Source: Psoroptes ovis
Lineage: Eukaryota > Arthropoda > Arachnida > Sarcoptiformes > Psoroptidae
DNA: 64,000 nt
Reading direction: 5' to 3'
Assembly (NCBI GenBank): GCA_002943765.1
Contig: PQWQ01000004.1
Coordinates: 1,054,001 to 1,118,000 of the forward strand
Shown piece after piece: positions 12,382 to 25,100 of the stretch. Numbering within the stretch: the stretch's first letter is position 1; each line of letters opens with the position of its first letter. The notes beneath the pieces were generated by a model, which saw nothing but the letters and a program-made list of their open reading frames with translations, searched no databases and was not told the DNA's origin. Both the position numbers and the translations under genes were made by a program.

Positions 12382-12696
12382 ATATGAAAATCAAAATGTA
12401 CATTTGAAATGAATGAAAACAAATGAAAGAAATAAATTAAATAACGGCAAATAATAATAATAATAATAATTGATGAATTTTCGATTGAATTGTATTGTAT
12501 TCAATTCAATTGAATTGAAATAAATATCGAAACAAACAAATAAATAAATAAATAAATGAAAAATAAATAAATAAATAAACAAAATAGATAATCAAATAAA
12601 ATGTACAAAGATTCTTCCCTTTCAAACAAACATTGATTCAATAATAATAATAATGATAATGATATAATGTAACATCACTTCTTATTATTATTATTA

Positions 12697-12778
12697 TTAG
12701 GTTGTCCGAAAAGTTTTTGCCGATTATATCGTAGAAAATAATCGAAAGAAATTGGCAAGAACTTTACGGACAAACTAA
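12697..12778 (+). mobile_element. 80-bp mini-element, core type A
   Basis: TTAGGTTGTCCGAAAAG, core GATTATATCGTAGAAAATAA, right end TTTACGGACAAACTAA. It sits inside an ATT repeat run. Confidence 0.85.
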
Positions 12779-13116
12779 TATTATTATTATTATTATTTAC
12801 AAAATGAATGTAAATTAAATGATGTTAATAATGATGATGATAAACAAAACAAAAAAAAAACGAGGTCAATAATCGATAATTATCTAATTATTATCTGAAT
12901 ATATATTTATTTCCAAGTATTAATAGATATTTCTCTTTTAAATCATTACAAATTGTTTCAAAGAAAGAATGGAAAAAGAAAAATACCCGAAGAAAACAAA
13001 TAAATAAGTGGATTCACGAATATTAATTGAAAATCAATTGAGCAAAAAAAAAAAAAAATAGAATAAAATGAATCCAAGCAACCAAAGCTCAATTAGATTG
13101 TCGTACATTATTGAAA

Positions 13117-13130
13117 TTTGAGAACCACTG
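13117..13130 (-). mobile_element. hAT-like terminal motif, remnant
   Basis: TTTGAGAACCACTG is the inverse of CAGTGGTTCTCAAA, an end common in hAT-superfamily elements. I found no partner end nearby, so this may be a broken element or chance. Confidence 0.25.
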
Positions 13131-13419
13131 TAGTAAGCATTGAAATGAAATTTGCATTAAATAATAATCAAATTATTTCCAAAGAAATTCAAATTGAAAA
13201 AAAAACAAAAACAAAGATTATTTAAGATATTCTAATATCACCATATCTGTGGGCATAACAAATATTAATAATAGTGATCATGGACAGAAATCATTGTTTA
13301 AATTATTCAAAAAAAATGATATTCTTTTATTCAAAGAATATCATTTTTTCAAAGGATAAAATATGATTATATCATAATTCATAATTATAATATTTGAAAG
13401 TGTCGATTTGATTCAAATA

Positions 13420-13500
13420 TTAGGCTGTCCGATAAGTTTTTGCCGATTTTCTAATGATTGCCCTACGATATAATCGGCAAAAACTTTTAGGACAGCCTAA
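13420..13500 (-). mobile_element. 80-bp mini-element, core type A reversed
   Basis: TTAGGCTGTCCGATAAG and CTTTTAGGACAGCCTAA with core CCTACGATATAATCGGC. Near-perfect fold-back, TA flanks. Confidence 0.9.
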
Positions 13501-13671
13501 TAATAATAATAATGAAAATGAAATAAAATAAGAAAAATTCCAAAATTACATGTCAAAACCAAACATTATTGTCATTATTTCATTTTGATTATTAACATTT
13601 ATTATTATTTAAGAAATATAACATTTCATTTTCAAAATATCACAAAATCACAAAAATCAAAATTTCAAATA

Positions 13672-13754
13672 TTAGGTTGTTGTCCGAAAAGTTCATTCCG
13701 CTTAATCAATAGAGTTGTTCATGAAAATGGGCCAGAACTTTTCAGACGACCTAA
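13672..13754. mobile_element. Mini-element, core type D
   Basis: TTAGGTTGTTGTCCGAAAAG (a TTG duplicated) leads into the type D core GTTCATTCCGCTTAATCAAT. Right end TTCAGACGACCTAA. Confidence 0.8.
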
Positions 13755-14023
13755 ATAATAGCATTTCAATGTATTTCAATTTCTCCCTGGTTTTTAATGT
13801 TCAATTTCAGAAATTCTTGTTCTAAAAAATTCTAGAAGAACAAAGCAAATGAGAAAAATAAAAAGAAATGAAATACCTTACGGTTATCTCATCGAATGAT
13901 CAAAGAATATGATTGGAATTGGAAAAATTACCACAAAAATTCAATTATTTCACCACCGAAAGAGAGAAAAGGAGAAAAATTTAATCAAAAATTCTGAAAT
14001 CGTAGTTGAATTTGATTCAATTA

Positions 14024-14206
14024 ATGGTCAAAGAAAACCCTAAAAAACCTCAAAAAATCGACGAAATAACTGGCACAATCCTTTACGAAAAACAATCAAA
14101 GAATCACCGATCTGAATCGCTGATCGAAAACAATTCATTTTGGGGCCGTACAATCGACACGGTTACCGAAAAAAATATCAGAGAAATCATAAATGAATTT
14201 TGTTAA
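14024..14206 (+). CDS. Possible small ORF, unidentified
   Basis: Sixty codons from ATG to TAA at 14204, with mixed amino-acid content (MVKENPKKP at the start, FWGRTIDTVTEKN later) unlike the repeat-driven frames around it. I recognise no family. It could be a lone exon, a decayed mobile-element fragment or chance. No splice sites or promoter make it convincing. Confidence 0.18.
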   Translation: MVKENPKKPQKIDEITGTILYEKQSKNHRSESLIENNSFWGRTIDTVTEKNIREIINEFC

Positions 14207-14558
14207 GGTTTGGTTTTGATTATCGATTTGAATCAATCTCAATCAATTTAAATCAAGAAAAAAAATCAATTTTCAATTCAAACAAACAAACAACAACAAA
14301 AAACAGTCGACGGAATTCAAAATTCAAAGGAAAAAATTCAAATCAAACACAAAAAATCTGAAATCAAAGGATTTGAAAATGTATATGATGATCGGTTCCT
14401 ACGATCATCATCATTTTGATGATCATTCGGAAATCCGTATCCGTTCATTTTTGTGTGCCTGACTGCTCGGAAAATGATTTGAAAAAAAATAATTAAATTT
14501 CAACATTTGAAGCCTTTCGAAAGCAGCCAGAAACTGTAAACTGTAAACCAAAAAAATA

Positions 14559-14652
14559 TTAGGTTGTCCAAAAAGTTCATTCAGCTTAATCAATGATTGA
14601 AATCGATGGAATTGTTCATGAAAATCGGTAAGAAATTTCCGGACAACCTTAT
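14559..14652. mobile_element. Mini-element, core type D, long form
   Basis: TTAGGTTGTCCAAAAAG at the left and CCGGACAACCTTA at the right. The type D core is longer here (TCAATGATTGAAATCGATGG), giving 94 bp in all. The copy at 13672 looks like an internal deletion of this form. Confidence 0.8.
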
Positions 14653-15278
14653 ATAAACACACATATTTCAATGCAGTCACAGACATACATTTTTGCATTT
14701 AAATTGAAGCCAGGAATAGGCTTCAACAAAATCTAGGCAAAAATACGTCAACAAAAATTTTCGAAAAATTTCTAAAAATTCAAAAATGAACATAATCCAT
14801 GAATGTATTAATACATCGAATGCATTAATACATGGAATACATTCATATAAATATGAATAATATATGAACGAATCAATCAAATTTTAAATCTTGTATTTGT
14901 ATGGAAAAATATGGAAAAATATTTTAAATATTTTTTTACATATTTTTCTATGAGGGAAATTATGATTAAATTTTCATTTTTTCAAACTAAACCAAATCGA
15001 ACACAAACACAGACACATAAATTGCAAAAGCAAATATTAAGGAATATTCCTCCAACAAATATTCAAAAAAAAGTATTCAAATACACAAAAAATTATTATT
15101 AGATTCTGTCAATTCATTTTGCATCACACAAAATTCAGCTTTTTGGCCTGAATCTACAAAGATTCGTAGATTCTTAGATTCAAAAAGAAAAAAAATCTTA
15201 ATTCTTCTTGTAAGAATAGAAATGAAGACGAAGAAGAAAATTTGGAAAATGAATTTCTCAAAATGCATTTTCAATATA

Positions 15279-15357
15279 TTAGGTTGTCCAATAATTTCTT
15301 GCCGATTTTCTCGTGATTCCCTACGATATAATCGGCAAAAACTTTTCGGACAACTGA
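15279..15357 (-). mobile_element. 80-bp mini-element, core type A reversed
   Basis: TTAGGTTGTCCAATAAT, core CCCTACGATATAATCGGC, right end CTTTTCGGACAACTGA. Confidence 0.85.
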
Positions 15358-15924
15358 TATATGAATTATTATTATATTTCTATTTGTATTATTATTATTC
15401 AAAAGAATCAAGAAATTTAATGGAAATTCATGTTTCTTATTTCACCATTTCAAAATGAAAAGATTCATTTTCTTAATTCATTTTATTTTCAATCATTTTC
15501 TTTAATCATTTTCTCGCCATTTTCTGGCTGATGATTTGGTTTGAGCTTTTGAGCTTTTTCTGCAAATGATTTGATGATGTGTTTGCTTGGCTTGGGTTTG
15601 ATGAAATTCATTGACGGAATGGATAGAAATGATAGTAATATAATGATGATTATGATTGAAATAAGAATAATAATGGAAATAATGAAGAATATAATAATTT
15701 CAAATCAAATCCAAGCTGGGTATACATTAAAATTTTTTTTACCGGAATCAATGAGAGAAGATAAATTTTCATTCAGTTTCCCTCTCGTCTTCTGTCTCTG
15801 TCTTTATCTCTGTGTTTATTTATTAAAACATAATATTCTACCCATCATCATAGTCTTCATGGTATTATCGTCAACGGAAGACTATGGCGTGAATATTTTC
15901 GACAAAGAAAATATTGAACAAATA

Positions 15925-16006
15925 TTAGGTTGTCCCATAAGTTCTTGCCGTTTTTTATATTTTTTTTCATTTAAAAAAATGGCAAGAACTTGTCGGACAA
16001 CCTTAT
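15925..16006. mobile_element. Mini-element, type B with a type A right end
   Basis: The left arm is type B (CCCATAAGTTCTTGCCG, then a T run), but the right end reads CTTGTCGGACAACCTTA, as in type A. A mixed copy. Confidence 0.8.
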
Positions 16007-16800
16007 ATAATATTCTAATGTAGAAAATATGTATCTTGAGCCCTCAAGCGAAATAAATGAATGAAAACATTACATCAAATCATATCAAGAAAATAATAAT
16101 ATTATTTTGTTGATGACAAATAAATGAATCTTTTTCTTCTATTTTTCATCTCAATTCTTGACAAATCTCATAACTAAACACACATTTATTCAAATATTGC
16201 TTGATCGAAATATGAATTTTGAGCGAAACTAAATTAAACAAAAGGAGATGCCATATGCAAAAATCTTTGATTGATATGTATAACTTTGTATCGGCGTCTC
16301 GGTGTGCATAATTCGTATAAAATGATGTAATGAAAACAAATGAAATTGAATGGTTGGAACTTCAAAATTTCAATTTTTCATAGATTTTGCATGATTGAAA
16401 TTTTGAAATTTCAGAGAAAAAACGATTCAATTTTCCAAATAAAATATCATAATAATAATAATCATACAAGGCATTTTGACTTTCAAATATTATTATTTTA
16501 TGAATAGGTAAATTTGTGGTTTTGCTATCGTCAAGAAATTCAAAGACAAGAAAAAATCTAAGACAAAACACATATGTATCCAAGTATTTGTATCAAAAAA
16601 GAATGAAAAACAAACACGAAACAAAATTGGATTCATCTTAAATATGGTCAAAAAGATGGTAAATCTGATGTGTGTGCGTGTGTGTGTCTGTGTGTACATC
16701 ATCTAAAACGGCAACAGCAACAGCTACAGCCACAGCATTCATAATGATAATAATAATAATAATGGCAAGACAAACAAGTCAAAAAACAATTATGATTATA

Positions 16801-16880
16801 TTAGGTTGTCCCATAAGTTTTTGCCGATTATATCGTAGGGAATTATGAGAAAATCGGCAAGAACTTATGGGACAACCCAA
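16801..16880 (+). mobile_element. Mini-element, type A core with type B ends
   Basis: The core is the full type A sequence (GATTATATCGTAGGGAATTA), yet both ends are type B (GTCCCATAAG and CTTATGGGAC). Confidence 0.85.
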
Positions 16881-17100
16881 AATATATTAAATCATAATCA
16901 TCATCATCATCATCGTTATATGATGATGATCATCATCATAATCTATTCAATTTCGATGAAATGAATTAAATAATAATAATAATAAAAATAAAACAAAGAT
17001 CTGAAATGATTCGAATAATTCATTCATTTTTACTTGAAAAATGACGACTACGAATTGGATTAGAGTTTTTATTCATTTACATCATTTTGTTTTGTATTCA

Positions 17101-17181
17101 TTAGGTTGTCCCATAAGTTCTTGCCGTTTTTTGAATTTTTTATTCATTCGAATGATAGCAAGAACTTATGGGACAATCTAA
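17101..17181. mobile_element. 80-bp mini-element, core type B
   Basis: TTAGGTTGTCCCATAAG and CTTATGGGACAATCTAA. It lies 220 bp from the preceding copy. Confidence 0.85.
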
Positions 17182-17974
17182 TATTTGAAATTTTTTTTAA
17201 TCATTTAATCGTATCATTAACCGATCATTGTTTCTGTTTTATTTCATTTTATTTTGTCTTTTTTTCATTATTTTTGGGACCATAAATGGTCAAACAAGAG
17301 TGATTAAAATGAAGAAAATTAAACTAAACTAAATTAAAAACTAAATCAAATCTAATGGAATTATAAACTTCAATGAATTGAATTGTGATAAAGGAGAATA
17401 ATACTGATATGATTCGAGTTGGAAAATGAGAGAAAATTTCAACGAAAGCAAAATGAAACAAATGAAACTTGTAAAATTTCCAGATCAAACGATGCCATTC
17501 CTTGAAGACAAAAGATTTGAAAATTTGTCAAACTAATCAATCAACATTTGTCAACGTTCAGACATGTTTCGGAGACACAAACAGGTACACAAGACAGCCA
17601 GAAACAGCCAGGAGTAACTCAGTATTTGCTCGAAATAAACGAAAAAATTGATCGATCAATCGATCGATCGATTGATCAATTGATTGATTGAAAATTTTCG
17701 TTTTTTCTTTCCATTCTCTTTATTGATTCTTACCTGTGCACTCACACACACACAAACACACACACTTACACGGCATAAACAAACACGCACCGCACATATA
17801 CGCACATTGACAGGTATGATTGGCATGCAAGGTATGTGCATTGTAAGGTATTTGCACCTCAATTACTCAACAATAAATAAAAATAGAAATAAATCAATCG
17901 TCAAAACGAAATTTGAACACCGTTATGTCACTGTTGACAACGATTATCACTGTTATTATTAGTTAGTATAACTA

Positions 17975-18054
17975 TTAGGTTGTCCAATAAGTTCTTGCTG
18001 ATTTTCTCATAATTTCCTACGATATAATCGGCAAAAACTTTTCGGACAACCTAA
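17975..18054 (-). mobile_element. 80-bp mini-element, core type A reversed
   Basis: TTAGGTTGTCCAATAAG, core TTCCTACGATATAATCGGC, right end CTTTTCGGACAACCTAA, TA flanks. Confidence 0.9.
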
Positions 18055-18442
18055 TATGATTCATCATTACCTGCTCGTGTGTGTGCGTGTGTGTGTGTGC
18101 TTAAATGCATGCTTTTATTTGGCACACACACAAATATGTGTATTTCAAAGGTATGCACCATTTGTGTGCTAATATTTATGTCGTATCTGAGTGATAATGA
18201 AGATAATCATAATGATAACAATGATGATGATGATAGTAATAATTTTAGACGAAAATTGATATCAACATACGATGATTATTATCTTATTTTTACAAATGAT
18301 AACGATAACAATAAAATAAAAGTTCAATACACTTTGAATTGTTCATTGAAGAAAAAATAAATGAAAAATTGTTGCATTTTCTCCACGATTATTATTGAAC
18401 AATCATCATCCTCAAAATGAAATTGTATTGAACATTTTCGAA

Positions 18443-18521
18443 AAGTTGTCCGAAAAGTTTTTGTTTGAAAATCAATTGTAAATACTACCGGAAAATAATC
18501 ATGAACTTAGTGGACAGCCTC
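18443..18521. mobile_element. Worn mini-element
   Basis: AAGTTGTCCGAAAAGTTTTTG at the left; the right half keeps only GAACTTAGTGGACAGCCT. The core is unrecognisable. Confidence 0.45.
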
Positions 18522-18675
18522 ACCACACTGGACAATGTACAAGTTGAAGAAATATGATGAAAAAAATGTGTCAAAATGTAATATAAAATCAAAGATGAAA
18601 AGAAATGATGGAAATAATAATAAAGAAAGATATTTTCGACGAAAAAATTATTTTCCCATTTTTATTATGATAATA

Positions 18676-18755
18676 TTAGGCTGTCCGATAAGTTCTTGCC
18701 GATTTTTTCATAATTCTCTACGATGTAATCGGCAAAAACTTTTCAGACAACCTAA
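18676..18755 (-). mobile_element. 80-bp mini-element, core type A reversed
   Basis: TTAGGCTGTCCGATAAG, core CTCTACGATGTAATCGGC, right end CTTTTCAGACAACCTAA. Confidence 0.9.
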
Positions 18756-19184
18756 TAATTATTATCATTATTGTTATTATTATTAATGTTGAATTCATCA
18801 TCAATCAATCAATCATTTCAATTATTGATTTGATTTGATTGATTTTTCTTTGATTTGATTCACAAAAGATATTTTTTCATATATTGGTCAATATGAAAGG
18901 TAATGATGATAATAATAATAATAATGATAAATATTAATATTAAAAATCAAAGAAGAATGAATCAATGATGATGATGAATAATAATGAAAATTGAATAATA
19001 ATCAATTTGAATATAATTCAAATACATGGCACAATTTAATTTGAATAAACATTCGACGAGATGAAATGATTCAAAAGTGTCAAATTTTCAAGCATCATTG
19101 TTAAGGTTGTTGTTATATCTTATATTCATTCAATTATTTCTTAAATTTCATAGACTTTTAATATCATTATTTCATTATTTTCTA

Positions 19185-19267
19185 TTGGGTTATCTCCCAT
19201 AAGTTCTTGCTGTTTTTTTAAATTTGTTTTCATTAAAAAAACGGCAAAAACTTATGGTACAATCTAA
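19185..19267. mobile_element. 80-bp mini-element, core type B
   Basis: TTGGGTTATCTCCCATAAG at the left (two extra bases) and CTTATGGTACAATCTAA at the right. Confidence 0.75.
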
Positions 19268-20942
19268 TACAACGAAAAATAAAATAGATAAAATGAAATA
19301 AAAAATAAACCTTTCAGGTCAATTGAATGATATATATATATTGTGAAACGAAAATCGAACAAAAAAAAATCATTAAACTTTTATTATATTTTTCAAATGA
19401 TATATTATTATTATTATTATTATTATTGAATCTTGTTCAAAGTTCAAGATTCACTAATACACAAATGATAATGGTGGCCATCAACAAATGATCGACAAAA
19501 AGAAAATTGTGAAAACAATTAATGGTAACCTTTTTTTTTTTTTTGAGGAGGACTTTCAATATTTTCAATGACATATAATGTGATATTGTATCATCAATTA
19601 TTATTATTATTATTATTATGAATATTTCAAATTTTGAAAATTTTGATTGAATTTCAAATACATTTTTGAACTTACACACAACACATATACATAATATAAA
19701 CATGTGAACGAATACAACATGAATCAATTTGAATGAATGAATATGAATCAATTCAAAGCAACAACAGTGAACAACGAGAAAAAATGATTGATTATGTTGT
19801 TTATTTAAATATTGAATATTTCTAACTGATTTTCATATTCATTCATTCATTCATTCATTCATTTATTCATTTATCACTTTTTCAATTTATGAAAATTTTC
19901 AAATTCGATATTTTTTTGTTGTTTGATTATCAAATCATTGCACTGATGATGATCATCATCATCATCATCCATACATCAAACATCGTATTCAAATAGATGT
20001 GAGAAGAAAAAAATGGATTTCGATTTTTGAAATGGATTCAAAAATATGAATGAATGAATGAATGGAAATTCAAATCAATTCAAATTTCAAGAGTTTGTGT
20101 ATGTGTTGTAAATTATGTGTAATTTATATGTGTAAGTATATGTGTGTGATCGATTGAAAATTTTAATCACATCTTTTTAATCTCATTTTCTTTGACATTT
20201 TCCATCATTTTTTACTTAGTATTTGCTTAAAGCTTTGAAATATATGAATATATGAATGAATGCATGTGAATTTATTCATAAATTTTGTCAATGAAATCAA
20301 ATGATTCATTTACGATCAACAATGAATCATTACTATTGATATTATCAATCGATATCCAATTGTCAAATTGGATATCAAACATCATTATCGTTATCATCAT
20401 TGAACGACGTACAGTTTCAATGAATTCAAGTGAATGTAAATGAATAAATGGATCAAATAAATAAATAAATGGATTAATGTGTGTAAAATATTACACACAC
20501 AAACAAAGTGGATGAAAAATATGGGAAAATATATAACTTTGATTTTGGATCAAATTTTACCTTTTATTCAAATACACTAAAACACACTCTAAAATAAATT
20601 AGTTCATTTTATATTCAAAAAAAAAAAATAAAAGATTTAAATAAATAAAAAAATTTAAATGATAAATTCATGAACACATTTGAAAATAACTCTGTGTGTT
20701 TGTATTAACGAATGAATGAATAGTCATCATAAAAAAAACATGAAGAGTTTTGAATCTATTTGACTTCTTAAATCTTAAATCTTAGATTTTAGCATGTGTA
20801 AATAATCAAATACTTTTAAAATAAACAAAATACGAATGAATAAATAAATAAATAAATGTTTTGTTCGATTCAAAATTCAATTTTACACAAAATTTTACAG
20901 TAATTTTGTAAAATTCAAAACTCAAAATTCAATCCAATTCTA

Positions 20943-21023
20943 TTGAATTGTCCCATAAGTTTTGGCTGTTTTTTAGATTTTTTTTTCATCTGAAAAACGG
21001 CAAGAACTTATGGGATAGCCTAA
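20943..21023. mobile_element. 80-bp mini-element, core type B
   Basis: TTGAATTGTCCCATAAG and CTTATGGGATAGCCTAA around GCTGTTTTTTAGATTTTTTT. Confidence 0.85.
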
Positions 21024-22070
21024 TACATTCAACAAACAAACAAATGAATGAATAAATAAACAAAATAAGATGAAAAACACTTTCGAAATAAAAAACTAAA
21101 TCAAATCCTTGTATTCCGTATTCTTGTATAAATAAAACACATGTATTCAACATGGAATTGAACATGAAATTGTAATTTGAAATGAAATTGTAATTTGGAA
21201 TGAATGAAATCAAAAAAAAAAAAAAAAATGTGGAAAAAATTGAATAAATAAAGATTCAGAAATTCAAAAATTCAATGATCATGCTGTTTGTATACAGCAA
21301 CAAAAAAGATTGAAAAACTCAACATTTTCATGATTCATACATCATTTTCGCTGAGAAATTCAAAAATTTTAAATCAAACATTTCAAATCAATCAAAATTT
21401 TCGATTTGAAAAATATTTTTCTGAACATCATCGATGAATTTTTGATTGGCGGTGAGCATTTGGATTGGATGGAATTCAAGTACAAACACACAAATTCTAC
21501 ACATAACTATTCAAAACTCATATTGAGGAATACACAAAGAATGATGCAGGTTCAAAATTCATGAATAAGAATTTAAATTTAAAATCAAATAGAAATTTAT
21601 TCATTATTATTATCATTCAATCATTTATCCGAGACAATTGCTTGGTTTCAATGCTGTTATGTATTTATCGTTGTCAAATGTGTTCAAATACCGATGATTA
21701 TCGATTAGTTGTTTTGGAAAAATAAATTAATCAAAACAAAAGAAATTGTTTTGATAATAATAATATGGAGAACAACATCACATATTATTGTAAATATAAT
21801 CCATGAATAATTATTGTTGCGCTTGTTATCGTTTCATTTGTTTGTTTGATTGTTGTCGTTGTGGTTACACAAATAAACATAAACAATAATCAAACAATGC
21901 AGTGTATTTTGCAATAGGGGAATGTAAAAATATTTATGAAAATTATTTCCGTTTCAAATTAATTTCAACAACAGCTACATAGACACAAACAGCTTAAACA
22001 ACTTAAACAACAACAACAACAATGATAATAATATTTGGAAAATTATCACAATTTATTTGGATTTTTATTA

Positions 22071-22151
22071 TTATTGTTGTCTAAAAAGTTTTTGCCGATT
22101 TTCTCTTTAATCTCTACGATATAATCGGCAAAAACTTTTCGGACAATCTAA
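22071..22151 (-). mobile_element. 80-bp mini-element, core type A reversed
   Basis: The left end is worn (TTATTGTTGTCTAAAAAG); core CTCTACGATATAATCGGC and right end CTTTTCGGACAATCTAA are intact. Confidence 0.8.
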
Positions 22152-25100
22152 TATTATCATTGTTATTATGAGCATTATTTTAAGCCATTTTGCTTGGCAA
22201 AAATTTGACAGAAATTTATCAGGTAAATATTTTCTATTTTTTCAAATCAAAAAATTTTCGCTGCTGATCTATTAAATTTAATTGTGACGACGACAACAAC
22301 AAAGATTATCTTTGTCAAAAAAAGATTTTCGATTCAGTTATATTCAGATATAACTGTGTATATTTAGTTATAGTGTGTATGTATGTATTTGAATAATCTT
22401 AATTTTTTAAAATAATCTTAATGATCCAAGATATTTTTATGGAAAATTTAAAATAAAAGTAAATTTCAAGCAAAGTAAAAAACTTACATTAAAATTTCGA
22501 ATTGAAAAAAAAATGTTGAATTATAATTGATGAAATAATAATAATAATAATTTTCAACTCAAAATTATCATCATTATTTTGAACAATTTGAATAAATGAA
22601 AATATTTTGGAAATTTAAAATTTTGAAAATTTCAAAATTTTTAAAATATAAAAAATTTAGAAAATATGTTTGAACACACAAACAAACACACTTATGAATA
22701 ATGGATTTTTGAAAATAATAATAATAATAAATTCAAATTATTTATTCATGGATAATAATTCACATTTATTTATTTCTTCCAAAATGTTGATTTAAATATT
22801 TTCAAAAATTAAAAATTTCAAAAAAAAATTCAAATTGAAATATTTGGCACTGAAGATATAATAAACCTGACCTGAAATATTCATTGATTTGTCGTCGATG
22901 ATTTGAATTTTGAATTTGGGATTATGAATTGATTTAATTATTTCGAGCAAGATTAAACTCGGACACACACTCATAAAGCACACAAATGAAGATGTTTCAA
23001 TCTGAAAAATTCAAATTTGAATCTTGATCAAAATATGAATGAATATGAAAATCAAACTGATGCAATCATACAGTTCACGATTCGATTATAATCATTCAAT
23101 ATTATTATGATAATTATAAAATTTTGAAAAAAATGTGATGACTATGATAAGTAATCATTATGATTATGACGATTTCCGATTGGTTTTTGGTTATATCAAT
23201 GAAATATATGTCAAAAAATGAATTTTTCTTCAAAGGAATTTGATGCGGTGTCAAATGAAGCATTGAATGATGAAATAATCGTAAATAGCTTGATATTGAT
23301 ATTGATACACACACACAGACATTGATTTCAAATTATTTCAAATAATTTGTTTTTTTTTCGAAAATAAATAATTTCACACAGATTTTTGTTAATTGAAAAA
23401 TTAATTAATAAGAAAAAAACAACACAGATATGATTCATGAATCGAAATGCTATTAATTAATCAATTAATTAATTGATTAATCATTTATTCATTCATAAAA
23501 AATAAAATATTGATGATGATGATGATGATGTTTGGTCTTTTGATATATATGCGAATGTTTCAATGTTTTCAATGTGTTTTTTGCTTCTTAAATTTTCAAA
23601 TATTCGATGATATTGAATATACATTGATCATATTATTATTATTATTATTATTATCATAACACACCCTTTTAAAAAAATTGAATTTTTAAAAATTTTTGAA
23701 AGTTTTACATTTTGAAGATGATCGGATCAGAATAATTCAAAATATATTCCAAATCATATTAGTGTCGATAAGTTCTTAACAGTTGAAAAAAAATGGTCAC
23801 ATCATTACCCGAATGTCTTTCTGTGTGTGTATGTATGCACATAATCGGTGTAAATAATTAAAATGATGTTTGTCAACGATGATTATTGTTGATGGTTATG
23901 GTTGATGTTACTATTGTGGATATTTATTGTTATTGTAGCTGATGTTGATCATAATAATGATGAAAGCAATTCAATTCAATTCAATGCACATAAACACATA
24001 AGCACACACACCATGCAATAATATTTTTTTTCTGGAAATTTTTATATTTTTACATTTTGATGAGTCAAAAAATAACAATAATCTTTCTATCTATTGATGA
24101 TGATGAATATGCCATACCAATTGATACCATGATACCATACCACCAATACATTTCTTGCGCTTATTTTATTTCATACTTCTATTTCTAACTTGGTTTCGCC
24201 TTAATACATGTATTAATGCATTGAAATTTCTATCTGTCTATCTCTGTCGCTGTTTTTGAAAGCTGCTTATTATTTATTATATATCAGCGTGTGTATGTGT
24301 TTGTGTAGCAAATGTATGCGCATTTGTGTTCAAATACATTGTCTGTGTGCTTTGAATTGAATTTATTTTTTGAAATTCTCTGAAAAACTTTCGGAGAAAT
24401 TCATTGTTTTTTTTTTAATATTTTCACTGGACCACTACTGATTGCTACAACCACACACTATCAAACGACCACCATTTTTTACCATTGAGTCTTACCATTG
24501 AGTTTCACACCATTGATTTTAACCATTCAGTCTACTGAACTGCTTGATTTGTTTTTGGATATTTTTTTTTTTTTTTTGATTCCATCCATCAACAGCAGCA
24601 GAGAAGTAGCATTTGTTTCTGAGCAAAATAAGAGAAAATTTCCCCGAAACAGCAAAACAAAAATTGCTGGAAGTATCATTGAAAAGTGAATAAGAAATCG
24701 AGAAAAATTTGTTGAAAAACATTTCTCAAATGATGTGGCATAAACGCTTTGAAAAATGAAAATACATTGATTGTGTTACGCATGCTTTCATCATTGAATT
24801 TTGCTTGTTTTTGTATCAGTTTTGAAACCCAAAGAGAAAATATAAACACACTCATATATATTTCTACACAATAATTCAATGAAATATACTCTCTTTATTT
24901 TCGGGGAATATATACCATGTATTATTATTATTTCATTCTCTCTGATCATTTCATTTCATTTCTCTTTGATCTTATATATTGAGATACATTCAGTTCAATG
25001 CAATACATTCGGAACAAACAAATGAAATTTAAAAAATTTATCAACTTTTTCTGTTGAAAGCTTCATATTTATATATGTGAAGCTTATATTCTCAAATATA

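Larger units (their letters stand above)
11003..22151. other. Gene-free spacer dense in mini-elements
   Basis: No supported gene. The stretch carries 17 copies of the 80-bp element, about one per 650 bp, plus simple repeats. Two weak coding-like or transposon-like signals are listed separately (14024 and 13117). From 19268 to 20942 only low-complexity AT sequence and a short palindrome at 20351 are seen. Confidence 0.7.

Noticed and set aside
15571..16023. 150-codon plus-strand frame
   Set aside because: Its end is the translation of a mini-element and the rest is Met/Ile-rich low-complexity sequence. No domain seen.
23759..23800. TTAGTGTCGATAAGTTCTTAAC, resembling one mini-element arm
   Set aside because: No matching right arm within 100 bp; at best a remnant, so not listed.
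24498..24689. Serine- and lysine-containing frame after a T run
   Set aside because: No start context, domain or splice sites, and the opposite frame is equally open.
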